Assembly (NCBI GenBank): GCA_019245755.1
Contig: JAFARC010000004.1
Location: forward strand, 1 to 64,000
Length of the DNA stretch: 64,000 bases
Source: Mycobacteriaceae bacterium
GTDB lineage: Bacteria > Actinomycetota > Actinomycetes > Mycobacteriales > Mycobacteriaceae
Direction of reading: 5' to 3'
Made by a program: the position numbers and the translations under genes. Numbering within the stretch: position 1 is the stretch's first letter; each line of letters starts with the position of its first letter. Positions 33,703 through 41,471 of this stretch are shown one piece after another. Under the pieces are notes generated by a model that did not search any database, was not told the DNA's origin, and saw only the letters and a program-made list of their open reading frames with translations.

Positions 33703-34512
33703 TCACCGACTGTCGGCGGCTGCGGCCTCGACTCGTTTCAAAAACGGCTCGACCAGCGCGAGAAAGCCGTCCGGGTCGGAGGAGAACACCACGTGACCGG
33801 TGTGCAGTACCTCGAGTGTCGAACCCGCTATCGCGCGGTGGGTGGCCCGGCCGACCCGCAGCGACACCAACGGATCGCGATCGCCCCACACGATCAGTGT
33901 CGGCGCGGCGATCCGATGGGCGTCGCCGCGGAGGTCGTACTGCGGTGTCGCGAAGCTGCGCCACAGCGACGCGGCGGTCGCGGCGCCCATGCGGGTGCCG
34001 GCACGCGCTGTCGCCCGCGCGGCGATGCGCTGGTCGCCTGGCGTGCGGGCGCACATGTAGGCCGGCACGAACCGCGGCATGATCAGGCGGGTCAGCCTCG
34101 GGGTGCCCATCAGTCGGCAGAACGCGTTGGTGAACGCGGTGTTGGGCACAAAGCCGCCGGTGTTGACCAGCACCAGGCCTGCCACCTGTTCGGGGCGGTT
34201 GATCGCCAGTCGCGCCGCCGCCGAACCGCCGACGGAGTTGCCGATCAACACAACGTCGTGCAGCCGTAACGCGTCGACGACGTCCTCGAGCACGTCGGCC
34301 AGCAGCGGCCCGGTGACGCCGGTAGCGGACGCCGATTCCCCGTGCCCGGGCCAGTCGACGGCGATCACCCGGTGCCGGCGCGCGAGCCGGTCGGTGACCG
34401 CGTCGAAGTCGTGACGGTCGTGCAGCGTTGCGTGCAGCAGCAGAATCGGGCGGCCTTTCCCGGCGTCGGTGTACGCGATGTCTCCCGTGCGGGCTGTCAG
34501 TGTCGGCACCAT
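33703..34512 (-). CDS. alpha/beta hydrolase
   Basis: 269 aa from ATG 34512; an upstream start at 34569 would add a repeated VSEVGRA peptide coded by a DNA duplication and is less likely. Motifs: PILLLHATLHDRHDFDAV, AVDWPGHGESAS, VVLIGNSVGGSAAARLA with the nucleophile Ser in GNSVGG, LIVWGDRDPLVSL with the acid Asp, and HTGHVVFSSDPDGF with the His. A serine hydrolase of unknown substrate, divergent from a TetR gene with an operator-like sequence between them. Confidence 0.87.
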   Translation of the reverse strand: MVPTLTARTGDIAYTDAGKGRPILLLHATLHDRHDFDAVTDRLARRHRVIAVDWPGHGESASATGVTGPLLADVLEDVVDALRLHDVVLIGNSVGGSAAARLAINRPEQVAGLVLVNTGGFVPNTAFTNAFCRLMGTPRLTRLIMPRFVPAYMCARTPGDQRIAARATARAGTRMGAATAASLWRSFATPQYDLRGDAHRIAAPTLIVWGDRDPLVSLRVGRATHRAIAGSTLEVLHTGHVVFSSDPDGFLALVEPFLKRVEAAAADSR

Positions 34513-34513
34513 T

Positions 34514-34555
34514 GCCCTCCCAACTTCACTGACCGCCCTCCCAACTTCACTGACC
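34514..34555. repeat. 21-bp tandem duplication in the hydrolase leader
   Basis: The unit at 34514-34534 (contains CCCTCCCAACTTCACTGACC) is repeated perfectly at 34535-34555. The duplication repeats the TGACCG half-site of the adjoining operator, giving one extra half-site next to the hydrolase start. Confidence 0.85.
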
Positions 34556-34568
34556 GGTCGGTCGGTCA
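34551..34568. promoter_or_regulatory. TetR operator candidate
   Basis: TGACCGGTCGGTCGGTCA: the ends TGACCG and CGGTCA form an inverted repeat around a GGTC-rich centre, of the tgaCCGacCGGTCa type common for TetR-family operators. It sits between the hydrolase (-) and tetR (+, 34618) and should control both. Confidence 0.6.
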
Positions 34569-34617
34569 ACTGTACCGCAGACCGAAACCGCGTTCAACGG
34601 GGCTTACGCTGCAGCAC

Positions 34618-35172
34618 ATGGGCACGCGACAGGCGGCCGCCGCTCGCACCCGGATGTCGCTGATCGACGCGGGGCTGCGTCTCGCTGAACGCACCGGGCT
34701 CACCGGCCTGTCCATCAATCTGCTCGTCGAGGAAGCGGGGGTGTCCAAGGGCACCTTCTTTCACCACTTCGGCGATCGCGCAACCTATCTGCTCGCCTTG
34801 CACCGCGAATTCCACGACCGGTTGCTTACCGAGATCGAGGACGCCACCGACGGCATCCAACCGGGCCCCGAACGCCTGGCCGTGGCGGCCAACACGTATC
34901 TCGACGGCTGCCTGCGCAACCGGGGCGTGCGCGCGTTGCTGCTCGAGGCCCGCGCCGACCCGCTGATCGCCGAGGAGATCGGGTCCCGAAACGCCGCCAC
35001 CGCCACCCGCGTCCACGCCGACTTCACGGCGATGAAGTGGCCGCATCCGCTGGAAAGCGCCCAGCTCTGGGTGGGCATGACCGCCGAGGCCGCGCTGCTC
35101 GAACTGAAGGCGGGCCGCCGCACCCCCGCGGTGCGGGCCGCACTCAACCACTTCACGAACAGCACCCGGTGA
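34618..35172 (+). CDS. TetR-family regulator
   Basis: 184 aa from ATG 34618. DNA-binding part ARTRMSLIDAGLRLAERTGL, then LSINLLVEEAGVSKGTFFHH and FGDRATYLLAL; the C-terminal domain reads RLAVAANTYLDGCLRNRGVR and onward. It diverges from the alpha/beta hydrolase with an operator-like palindrome in the gap, so it probably represses the hydrolase and itself. Ligand unknown. Confidence 0.9.
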   Translation: MGTRQAAAARTRMSLIDAGLRLAERTGLTGLSINLLVEEAGVSKGTFFHHFGDRATYLLALHREFHDRLLTEIEDATDGIQPGPERLAVAANTYLDGCLRNRGVRALLLEARADPLIAEEIGSRNAATATRVHADFTAMKWPHPLESAQLWVGMTAEAALLELKAGRRTPAVRAALNHFTNSTR

Positions 35173-35178
35173 GAAGGC

Positions 35179-35769
35179 TTAACGAACCCCGAGGCGGAAC
35201 GCCAGGTTGTTGCGCACCGCCGGCCATTCAATGTCGAGGATCGAGTAGACGGCGGTGTCCCGGCGAGACCCGTCGGGCAGCAGTTGATGGCTGCGCAGGA
35301 CGCCGTCGAGCTTGGCCCCGAGCCGCTCGATGGCCGCGCGGCTCGTGTGGTTGAAGAAGTGTGTGCGGAACTCCACCGCGACGCAGCCGAGCATGTCGAA
35401 CGCGTGGCCGAGCATCAGCAGCTTGCATTCGGCGTTGACGCCGGTGCGCCGGGCGGATGCCGCGTACCAGGTCGCGCCGATCTCCAGGCGTCGGTTGGCG
35501 GCGTCGACGTGCAGGTAGCTCGACGATCCGATCACCGGTCCGTCGAGTCGGCGCACCACGAAGGTCAGGCCGCCGGCGCACTGCAGCGCGAGCATCCGGC
35601 CCACCCACTCGCCGGCGGTGCCCGGCGACGGCGCCATCGTGAACCACAGCCGGCCCGGGTCACCGTCCGCGGCGGCGGTCGCGATCTCGGCCGCCTCGTC
35701 GCCGGTCAGCGGCTCCAGGCGCACGAACCGGCTACCGGTCAGCACCACGGGTTCGACGAAACGGCTCAC
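35179..35769 (-). CDS. GNAT-family N-acetyltransferase
   Basis: 196 aa from GTG 35769, overlapping the stop of the gene upstream by four bases (GTGA). It shows the RimJ-like GNAT pattern: SRFVRLEPLTGDEAAEI, FVVRRLDGPVIGSSSYLHVD, RRLEIGATWYAASARRTGVN (acetyl-CoA loop), FDMLGCVAVEFRTHFFNHTS and AAIERLGAKLDGVLRSHQL. It transfers an acetyl group to an unknown amine or protein N-terminus. It is coupled to a small membrane protein gene. Confidence 0.87.
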   Translation of the reverse strand: MSRFVEPVVLTGSRFVRLEPLTGDEAAEIATAAADGDPGRLWFTMAPSPGTAGEWVGRMLALQCAGGLTFVVRRLDGPVIGSSSYLHVDAANRRLEIGATWYAASARRTGVNAECKLLMLGHAFDMLGCVAVEFRTHFFNHTSRAAIERLGAKLDGVLRSHQLLPDGSRRDTAVYSILDIEWPAVRNNLAFRLGVR

Positions 35770-36203
35770 CGCGCCACCCGAGGCGTCGAGGTCAGCGACG
35801 CGATCAGCGCCCAACTCGAAAACACCACCGCGCCGGCGATGCCCGCGGCGCCCAGGTACAGCCCGTAGCCCGCCGCGACCGGTGGCTTGACGTTGAGGTG
35901 GTAGTAAAACGCCGTCAGCAGGGTGAGTAGCGCCGAGATCAGCAGCGCTGCCAGGGCCGACAGCCGCGCCGCCAGCCCGCGCGCGGTCATCGCGCCCGCC
36001 ACGATCAGCGCGGAGGCGAGTAGCACGATCAGCTGCCCGGCGCCGAACCGCGGCGGCAGCACCAGGCTGCCGAACGTCCCGCCGATCGCGCTGGCGTGTC
36101 CGCCACCGTTGGCGGGCGTCGTCAACCACGGTAGCCAGCCGCTGACCGCAACGATGGCCGCACACAACACCACCAGCCAGCCGGGGCGCCAGCGGCGGAT
36201 CAT
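35766..36203 (-). CDS. four-helix membrane protein, hypothetical
   Basis: 145 aa with four hydrophobic segments: WLVVLCAAIVAVSGWLPWL, LIVLLASALIVAGAM, ALAALLISALLTLLTAFYYH and LYLGAAGIAGAVVFSSWALI. The W-x-P motif after helix 1 (SGWLPWLTTP) is typical of small actinobacterial membrane proteins of unknown role. The four-base overlap with the acetyltransferase gene suggests co-expression. Confidence 0.75.
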   Translation of the reverse strand: MIRRWRPGWLVVLCAAIVAVSGWLPWLTTPANGGGHASAIGGTFGSLVLPPRFGAGQLIVLLASALIVAGAMTARGLAARLSALAALLISALLTLLTAFYYHLNVKPPVAAGYGLYLGAAGIAGAVVFSSWALIASLTSTPRVAR

Positions 36204-36255
36204 GCTGGCACATTAGCGTGCCGGCGGCCCCGAACCCGGCAATCGCCGTCCGCGG

Positions 36256-36528
36256 TCAGGCCTCCTCGAACGCCTCGCCGAGTTCCTGCGCTATCCGGCT
36301 GTGCTGGTTCTGCGCCAGCGCGTGGCCGGCCCCCAGCACCAGTGCGATCGGCCAGTCGATGAGCTCCACGGCGGCCAATGCCGCCAATGCCCCGTAGTAC
36401 GCGAGTTGTTCCGGGCGGGGTATCCGGACGTGGCCGACGACGGGAAGATTCACGGCGAAACTCTCCGCGGCCCGGATCCGTTCGACCGCGCCGCGGTGAC
36501 TCGTCTTGCGAACTGAATTGTTTGCCAT
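36256..36528 (-). CDS. small membrane protein, hypothetical
   Basis: 90 aa from ATG 36528. A basic N-terminus (MANNSVRKTSHRGAVERIR), then VRIPRPEQLAYYGALAALAA and VELIDWPIALVLGAGHALA forming one or two helices, and an acidic tail ending FEEA. The E-x-x-x-WP-I/V-L pattern recurs in the protein at 37009 (GLVEWPVLLTVGGAAIL), so the two may be related halves of one membrane module. No family name known to me. Confidence 0.6.
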   Translation of the reverse strand: MANNSVRKTSHRGAVERIRAAESFAVNLPVVGHVRIPRPEQLAYYGALAALAAVELIDWPIALVLGAGHALAQNQHSRIAQELGEAFEEA

Positions 36529-36542
36529 TGGTTGCCTTCCGG

Positions 36543-37007
36543 TCATGTCGAATTGGTTGTCTGGACGAATGCTTTGCCGAAAGTCGAAGACGTGTCACGC
36601 GAAGGGGTATCCGGCGCCGACCCGTTGACCGACGCCATTTCGCGGTTGCTCGTGCTGCCGTTGCGGGAGCTGTACGCGGTGCTCTGGCGCGCTGGCGTGG
36701 TCCAGGTCGTCGACCGTCCGCGGGAGTATTTCGACGACACCCGGGTCACCGTCAGCAGCCGGGGCGCGACCGCGGTGGCCGTGGTGGCCACCGCCACCGC
36801 CGCGGTTCCGAGCGCCTGAGCCCGGCCGACCGGTCCGGGTGGTGTGCTGCCCGGCAGCATCCGTGGCTGAAAATCCACTACGGTGACCGCCGCAAGCCTC
36901 GGCCAGTGCAGCGCCCGCCCGGTGAGGGGCGGAGCCAGGTAGGCGACTGTCGCCGCACACAGCGGCAGCAACGCCGGGGTGCCTAGCAGACCGGGTAATC
37001 CCATCAA
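36543..37007 (-). CDS. uncertain reading frame in the small-membrane-protein cluster
   Basis: The frame gives 154 aa with hydrophobic stretches (TPALLPLCAATVAYLAPPL, GTAAVAVATTATAVAP) followed by an unlikely Ser/Thr-rich tail. On the opposite strand, 36592-36819 (75 aa, GADPLTDAISRLLVLPLREL and onward to VPSA) has stronger G/C third-position bias and a more protein-like composition. Only one can be real over that stretch. I keep the minus frame because its neighbours are on that strand, with low confidence. Confidence 0.25.
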   Translation of the reverse strand: MMGLPGLLGTPALLPLCAATVAYLAPPLTGRALHWPRLAAVTVVDFQPRMLPGSTPPGPVGRAQALGTAAVAVATTATAVAPRLLTVTRVSSKYSRGRSTTWTTPARQSTAYSSRNGSTSNREMASVNGSAPDTPSRDTSSTFGKAFVQTTNST

Positions 37008-37008
37008 G

Positions 37009-37452
37009 TCAGGGTTGTCGGCCGCTGGAGACCCGTCGACTCGTCGCCTTACGGGCCGGGGTCCGTTTGGCCGGGGCTCTCTTGGCCGGGGCTCTCTTGG
37101 CCGGTGCCTTCTTCGCCGCCGCGTTCGTCGCCGGGGCGGTGCGCTCCGGGGGCGCCGAGCGCTGCCCGTCGGACTGCCGCGTCAGTTGGCGGACCAAAAT
37201 GGCGGCGCCGCCGACGGTCAGCAGCACCGGCCATTCCACCAGACCGGTCACGCCGAGGGCGGCGAATGTCAATGCCGCGGCGGGAGTCGAGTGGCTGCCG
37301 TTCTCGACTCCGTTGCGGATGCCTTGCGCTGTTCCCTGTACGCCGCCGACAACGCCGTTGACGGCGGCTCCTCCGACCGCGCCCGCCGCCGCCGTTGCGG
37401 CGTTGGCCGTGTTGGCAACAACCCGTACAGCGCCCTGAAGTGGGTTCATCAT
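37009..37452 (-). CDS. membrane protein with HupB-like Lys/Ala/Pro tail
   Basis: 147 aa; AGGAG five bases before ATG 37452. The N-terminal Ala/Gly/Val-rich part reads NTANAATAAAGAVGGAAVNG and VVGGVQGTAQGIRNGVE, followed by a hydrophobic segment VTGLVEWPVLLTVGGAAILV. From about residue 110 there is a basic repeat tail, AAKKAPAKRAPAKRAPAKR and onward, like the C-terminal tail of mycobacterial HupB. The tail should bind DNA, RNA or acidic polymers near the membrane. This mix of membrane helix and histone-like tail is unusual. Confidence 0.7.
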   Translation of the reverse strand: MMNPLQGAVRVVANTANAATAAAGAVGGAAVNGVVGGVQGTAQGIRNGVENGSHSTPAAALTFAALGVTGLVEWPVLLTVGGAAILVRQLTRQSDGQRSAPPERTAPATNAAAKKAPAKRAPAKRAPAKRTPARKATSRRVSSGRQP

Positions 37453-37621
37453 GGTTCTCCTGCGCCTCGCGCGTCACCCCAGCCGATGCCGGGCGTTAAC
37501 GTTTTCCGCTACCCCCGGTCATACACCGTTTAGCGCTCCCTGGACCTTAGAACTTGCTGAAAAGTCGAAAACGCGCGCGGGCGCACGGTCCGAAGAATGC
37601 ACCCGACCACTCTAGGGTGGG

Positions 37622-38101
37622 ATGGCAGGAAAGGCCGGTGATGCGATGACGGAACTCCCAGAGACGGAACTCCCCGACTGGGCCCGGCGGCTCGAGCTCT
37701 CACCGCACCCGGAGGGCGGTTGGTTCCGCGAGACCTGGCGCAGCGAATTGACGATCGCGCAGTCGGCATTGCCGCCGGATTACAGCGGGCCGCGCAGCGC
37801 AGGCACCGCAATCTTGTTCTTGCTCATGCCCGGACAGCAATCGGCCTGGCACACCGTGCGCAGCGCCGAGCTGTGGCTGTTTCATCGCGGCAGTCCGCTT
37901 CTGCTCGAGGTCGGGCGTGAACAATCAACGGCGGCAACCCATCTGGTGGGTGCCGACGTCGACCACGGCGAGGCGCCGCAAGTTGTGGTGCCGCCGGGCT
38001 ACTGGCAGCGGGCCCGCCCCCGCGACGACGAGCCGAGCCTGGTCAGCTGCGTGGTGGTGCCCGGCTTCGACTATGCCGACTTTGCGTTGACCGCTCGCTA
38101 A
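37622..38101 (+). CDS. cupin-fold protein (DUF985)
   Basis: 159 aa from ATG 37622 (ATG 37646 also possible). Family pattern: LELSPHPEGGWFRETWRS, RSAGTAILFLLMPGQQSAWH, AELWLFHRGSPLLLEV and VVPPGYWQRARPRDD. DUF985 cupins are related to epimerase/isomerase cupins; function is not established. Its end overlaps the convergent BKACE gene by four bases. Confidence 0.85.
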   Translation: MAGKAGDAMTELPETELPDWARRLELSPHPEGGWFRETWRSELTIAQSALPPDYSGPRSAGTAILFLLMPGQQSAWHTVRSAELWLFHRGSPLLLEVGREQSTAATHLVGADVDHGEAPQVVVPPGYWQRARPRDDEPSLVSCVVVPGFDYADFALTAR

Positions 38102-38826
38102 TCGCCGGCTAGCAGGTCGGTCGCGGCCGTCACCAGGGCGGCGTTGTCGGGTGCGGTGGACCCGTCGGGCATCAGCAGCGTGTCTTCCATGCCGATGCGG
38201 GTCTGCAGCCCGCGCTTGCCGGCGTGCCGCAGCAGCGGCCAGCAGCTGCCGTCGTATCCGTGCAGCAGCACCGCCGCCGGTGAGCCGGCCTTCTGCACCG
38301 CGGCCAGCAGCTCGTCGGCGGTCGCGGTGTCGCCGTCCTCGGGCAGTTCGACCATTACCCGCAGGCAGTGCTCGGCCAGCTCCGAGGAAGCCCACGCCGC
38401 TGCCGCGTCGGCGTGGAAGATGCCGGCCTCGACGCCGACTCCTTTGTTCAGCAGCAACCGTGCCAGCGCCGCGGCGCCCTTCTCGTGCCAGTTCACCGAC
38501 GCGAAATCGGGTAACACCTTCCACGAGTCCACCGTCGCGAGCCGGGCGTGTTCGTGGGGCAGCGCCCAAAAGCCGGTGGTCACCCCGAGCGGCAGCCCCG
38601 GCGCGGCGTGGCGCACCGCGGTCACCACGGCGGCGACCACGTCGGGCTCGAGCGAGTCGACGCCGTACCGTGTTTTCGGATGCAGATGCACGGCTTTGGC
38701 ACCCGCGCGGTGCGCCGCCACCGAGTCGGCGGCGAGTTGATCGGGTGTCACCGGCAGGGCGGGATGCTGGTCGGGGGTTCGCGCACCGTTGAGGCACGCC
38801 TGCATATAGGTGTTCGCGACGGTCAC
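38098..38826 (-). CDS. beta-keto acid cleavage enzyme family (BKACE, DUF849)
   Basis: 242 aa from GTG 38826. The BKACE pattern is seen in MQACLNGARTPDQHPALPVT, AGAKAVHLHPKTRYGVDSLE with the zinc-binding HLHPK, LGVTTGFWALPHEHARLATV, PDFASVNWHEKGAAALA and QTRIGMEDTLLMPDGS. The enzymes cleave a beta-keto acid with acetyl-CoA to acetoacetate and a CoA ester. This is a somewhat short member (typical 270-310 aa). It diverges from the K+ channel gene. Confidence 0.85.
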   Translation of the reverse strand: MTVANTYMQACLNGARTPDQHPALPVTPDQLAADSVAAHRAGAKAVHLHPKTRYGVDSLEPDVVAAVVTAVRHAAPGLPLGVTTGFWALPHEHARLATVDSWKVLPDFASVNWHEKGAAALARLLLNKGVGVEAGIFHADAAAAWASSELAEHCLRVMVELPEDGDTATADELLAAVQKAGSPAAVLLHGYDGSCWPLLRHAGKRGLQTRIGMEDTLLMPDGSTAPDNAALVTAATDLLAGD

Positions 38827-38890
38827 GGTTCTATCTTTGTTCGTTTGGCATGGCCCGTCTCGAGCGGCCTGTCGGGGTAGCTTACGAAGA

Positions 38891-40612
38891 ATGCGGGGAC
38901 ACACCATCGTGGTCGGGGAGGATGCGCTGGCCATGTGCATCGTCGAGGAGTTGAACAGCGCCGGCACGTCGGTTGTGAAGCTCTCCGCGGCCGCCGAGCT
39001 GGCCGACGCCGGAATCGGCCACGCCACCGCAATCATCTGCGTCGGCGACGACGACGCGACCAACCTCGAAATTGCTTTGCTGGCAAGAAAATTCAACCCC
39101 AATGTGCGGGTGGTCGCCCGTCTGGCCAACAGCGTGCTGCGTGAGGCGGTGGCGGCAGGCAACGGGCCCGGGGCTGTTCTGGATGTGGCCGACCTGGCCG
39201 CGCCATCGGTGGTGGAGGCATGTTTGGCCCGCACCACCCATGACATTTCGGTGGCCGGAGTCGACTTCGTCGTCTCGGGTACGAACGTGCCGCGGGAGGC
39301 CACGCTGCGGGAGATCTACGGCGATCTGGCCCCGGTTGCGGTGATCCACGGTGAAGACTCGGCCACCCCAGGCGAGGTGGTGGCGTGCCCCGGCCGCGAT
39401 CTGTGGGTGCGGGCCGGCGACTGGACCGCGATGATCGGCACCGCCGACCAACTTGCCGCCCAGGGCATCGCGGTCGCCGAACCGATCACCCGCACCGGGC
39501 CGCGGCGCTCATTGCCGATCCGGATGCTCGACACGCTGCGGATGTTGCGGGATGACGTCAACCCGATGTTCTTTCGGGCGGTCGGGGTGGCGTCCACGCT
39601 GCTGCTGGGCTCCACGGTGCTGCTTCGGTTCGCTTACCAGAAGCCCGGGATGAGCTTCGTCGATGCGCTGTATTTCTCCACGGAGACCATCGCGACGGTG
39701 GGATACGGAGATTTCAGCTTCATCAATCAGCCCACCTGGCTGCGGTTGTGGGGAATCGCGCTGATGTTCGCCGGGGTCACCACCACCGCGGTGCTGGTGG
39801 CGTTCATCGCCGACTTGTTGTTGTCACGACGATTCGCCAGGTCCGCCGGAAAGCGGCGGGTGCGGGATTTGCGCCACCATGTGATCGTCGTCGGCTTGGG
39901 CTCTTTCGGCATCCGGGTGGTCAGCGACCTGAAGGCAGCCGGGCACGACGTCGCCGTCATCGAGCGCAGCGACACCAACCGGTTTCTCGTGGCCGCTGCG
40001 CAGCTCGATGTTCCGGTGATCTTCGGTGACGCCACCCTGCGACAGACACTGGAGGAGGCCAGGGTTCACGACGCCGCGGCGGTCGCGGTCCTGACCCAGG
40101 ACGACATGGTCAACATTGAAACCGGCATCGTGCTGCGGGAGACACTGGGTCCGCGGTGGTGGCGCCACGGCGACCAGCCGGGTGTTCCCGTGGTGCTGCG
40201 GGTGTACGACCGGTCGCTGGGCGCCGCCCTCGCGCACCGCTTCGGGTTCGAGAATGTCCGCTCCACCGCCGAATTGGCGACTCCGTGGTTCATCGGCGCT
40301 GCGATGGGCCTACAGGTGCTCGGCACGTTCTCGGTGGGCCAGCGGTCGTTCATGGTCGGCGGCGTGCGGGTCGAGCCCGGCAGCGAGCTCGACGGCCTGC
40401 GGATGATCGAGCTGTCGACCAAGACCCGCGTCATCGCGATCAGCCGCGGCGGCGGCGACCTGAAGCTGCACCCCCGCCGCGACACCCGGCTCACCGCCGG
40501 GGACACCGCCTATCTCGTCGGCCCCTACCGGGAACTGCTGGACACGCTGCGCAAGGGGCAGCACGTCCAGCAGCCCGGCGATGAGCGCTTCAGCGCAGCG
40601 AAGACAGGTTGA
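38891..40612 (+). CDS. potassium channel, RCK-pore-RCK architecture
   Basis: 573 aa from ATG 38891. Residues 1-200 hold a first RCK/TrkA-N-like Rossmann domain (TIVVGEDALAMCIVEELNSA, ATAIICVGDDDATNLEIALL). Two membrane helices (~228-247 and ~285-312) flank the pore with filter TVGYGD at 269-274. A second RCK begins near 330 (HHVIVVGLGSFGIRVVSDLK, VPVIFGDATLRQTL) and ends with a TrkA-C domain (LHPRRDTRLTAGDTAYLVGP). Most RCK channels carry the RCK only after the pore; here one precedes it. Gating by nucleotide or Ca2+ is family knowledge. The 3' end overlaps the convergent VOC gene by 23 bases. Confidence 0.9.
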   Translation: MRGHTIVVGEDALAMCIVEELNSAGTSVVKLSAAAELADAGIGHATAIICVGDDDATNLEIALLARKFNPNVRVVARLANSVLREAVAAGNGPGAVLDVADLAAPSVVEACLARTTHDISVAGVDFVVSGTNVPREATLREIYGDLAPVAVIHGEDSATPGEVVACPGRDLWVRAGDWTAMIGTADQLAAQGIAVAEPITRTGPRRSLPIRMLDTLRMLRDDVNPMFFRAVGVASTLLLGSTVLLRFAYQKPGMSFVDALYFSTETIATVGYGDFSFINQPTWLRLWGIALMFAGVTTTAVLVAFIADLLLSRRFARSAGKRRVRDLRHHVIVVGLGSFGIRVVSDLKAAGHDVAVIERSDTNRFLVAAAQLDVPVIFGDATLRQTLEEARVHDAAAVAVLTQDDMVNIETGIVLRETLGPRWWRHGDQPGVPVVLRVYDRSLGAALAHRFGFENVRSTAELATPWFIGAAMGLQVLGTFSVGQRSFMVGGVRVEPGSELDGLRMIELSTKTRVIAISRGGGDLKLHPRRDTRLTAGDTAYLVGPYRELLDTLRKGQHVQQPGDERFSAAKTG

Positions 40613-41357
40613 ACACCGCGCCGGTTGGATCGCTGACCTGCGCCAGCCGACCGTACGGGGTATCTTGGGCGGCCCGCAGCACCGTGCCGCCGTGGTCGGT
40701 GACCAGCTGCTGCGTCTTGTCGACATCCTCGGCACCCAGGTAGAACGCCCAGTGCGACGGTATCCCCTCGTGCAATGTGCTGCCGTCCATCACGCCGATC
40801 AGTTGCTCACCGCCGAAAACCGCTGTCATGTAGCGGAAGTCGTCGGTGTCTGAGACGGATTCGGTCTGCCAGCCGAGCACCTCGCGATAGAAGTCCACCG
40901 CCGTGCCGAAATCGCGGGTGAGCAGCTCGTGCCAGACCGGGGTGCCGGCCTCGCCGATCACCTGGAAACCTTGGTGCTCGATGGGCTGCCACAGGCCGAA
41001 GAACGCACCCGACGGGTCGGTGCCAATCGCCATCCAGCCTTTTCCCCTGACCTCCATAGGTTCGACGCAGTTGCTGCCCCCGGCGGAGGTCACCGCGGCG
41101 GCGGTTGCGTGGATGTCGGCGGTGTGGAAGTAGGTGGTCCACGCGTCCGGGGCGTTCATCTGGGGCGCCTTTTGCATCAGGCCCGCGACGGGGTGGCCGT
41201 TGATGGATGCGTTGATGTATCCGCCGTATTCGGGCCCGGCGGATTCGAACGTCCAGCCGAACACCGCGCCGTAGAATTGCTGCGCGCGGTCGGTGTCGGA
41301 GGTGGATAGGTCGATCCAGGTGGCAGCCCCCAGCGGGGCACGGTCACGGGTGGGCAC
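40590..41357 (-). CDS. glyoxalase/VOC-fold protein with two modules (Rv0911-like)
   Basis: Two VOC modules: GAATWIDLSTSDTDRAQQFY with GWTFESAGPEYGGY, and GTPVWHELLTRDFGTAVDFY with GWQTESVSDTDDFRY, ending GAVFNLSSLR. From memory it matches M. tuberculosis Rv0911 in position and pattern. I place the start at GTG 41357 because AAGGAG lies six bases before it; ATG 41363 abuts that sequence, and ATG 41396 is further upstream. The VOC fold usually binds a metal and a small molecule; substrate unknown. Confidence 0.85.
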   Translation of the reverse strand: MPTRDRAPLGAATWIDLSTSDTDRAQQFYGAVFGWTFESAGPEYGGYINASINGHPVAGLMQKAPQMNAPDAWTTYFHTADIHATAAAVTSAGGSNCVEPMEVRGKGWMAIGTDPSGAFFGLWQPIEHQGFQVIGEAGTPVWHELLTRDFGTAVDFYREVLGWQTESVSDTDDFRYMTAVFGGEQLIGVMDGSTLHEGIPSHWAFYLGAEDVDKTQQLVTDHGGTVLRAAQDTPYGRLAQVSDPTGAVFNLSSLR

Positions 41358-41409
41358 TTTCATCTCCTTCGGTGGGTTGTGTTGGCCGTCGGTCATATCG
41401 ACCCGCGAA

Positions 41410-41471
41410 CGCGCAGAAACTCATCGCGCGATGCGCAGCACGCGCAGAAACTCATCGCGCGATGCGCAGCA
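41410..41471. repeat. 31-bp tandem duplication across the amidohydrolase 3' end
   Basis: Bases 41410-41440 are repeated perfectly at 41441-41471. The unit contains GCGCAGAAACTCATCGCGCG. The copy at 41441-41471 includes the stop codon and last codons of the amidohydrolase gene. The other lies between its stop and the VOC gene. A recent slippage product. Confidence 0.88.

Noticed and set aside
35179..36213. A single 344-aa protein on the minus strand
   Set aside because: The GNAT domain starts at GTG 35769, and the upstream part of the frame overlaps a better membrane-protein gene in another frame.
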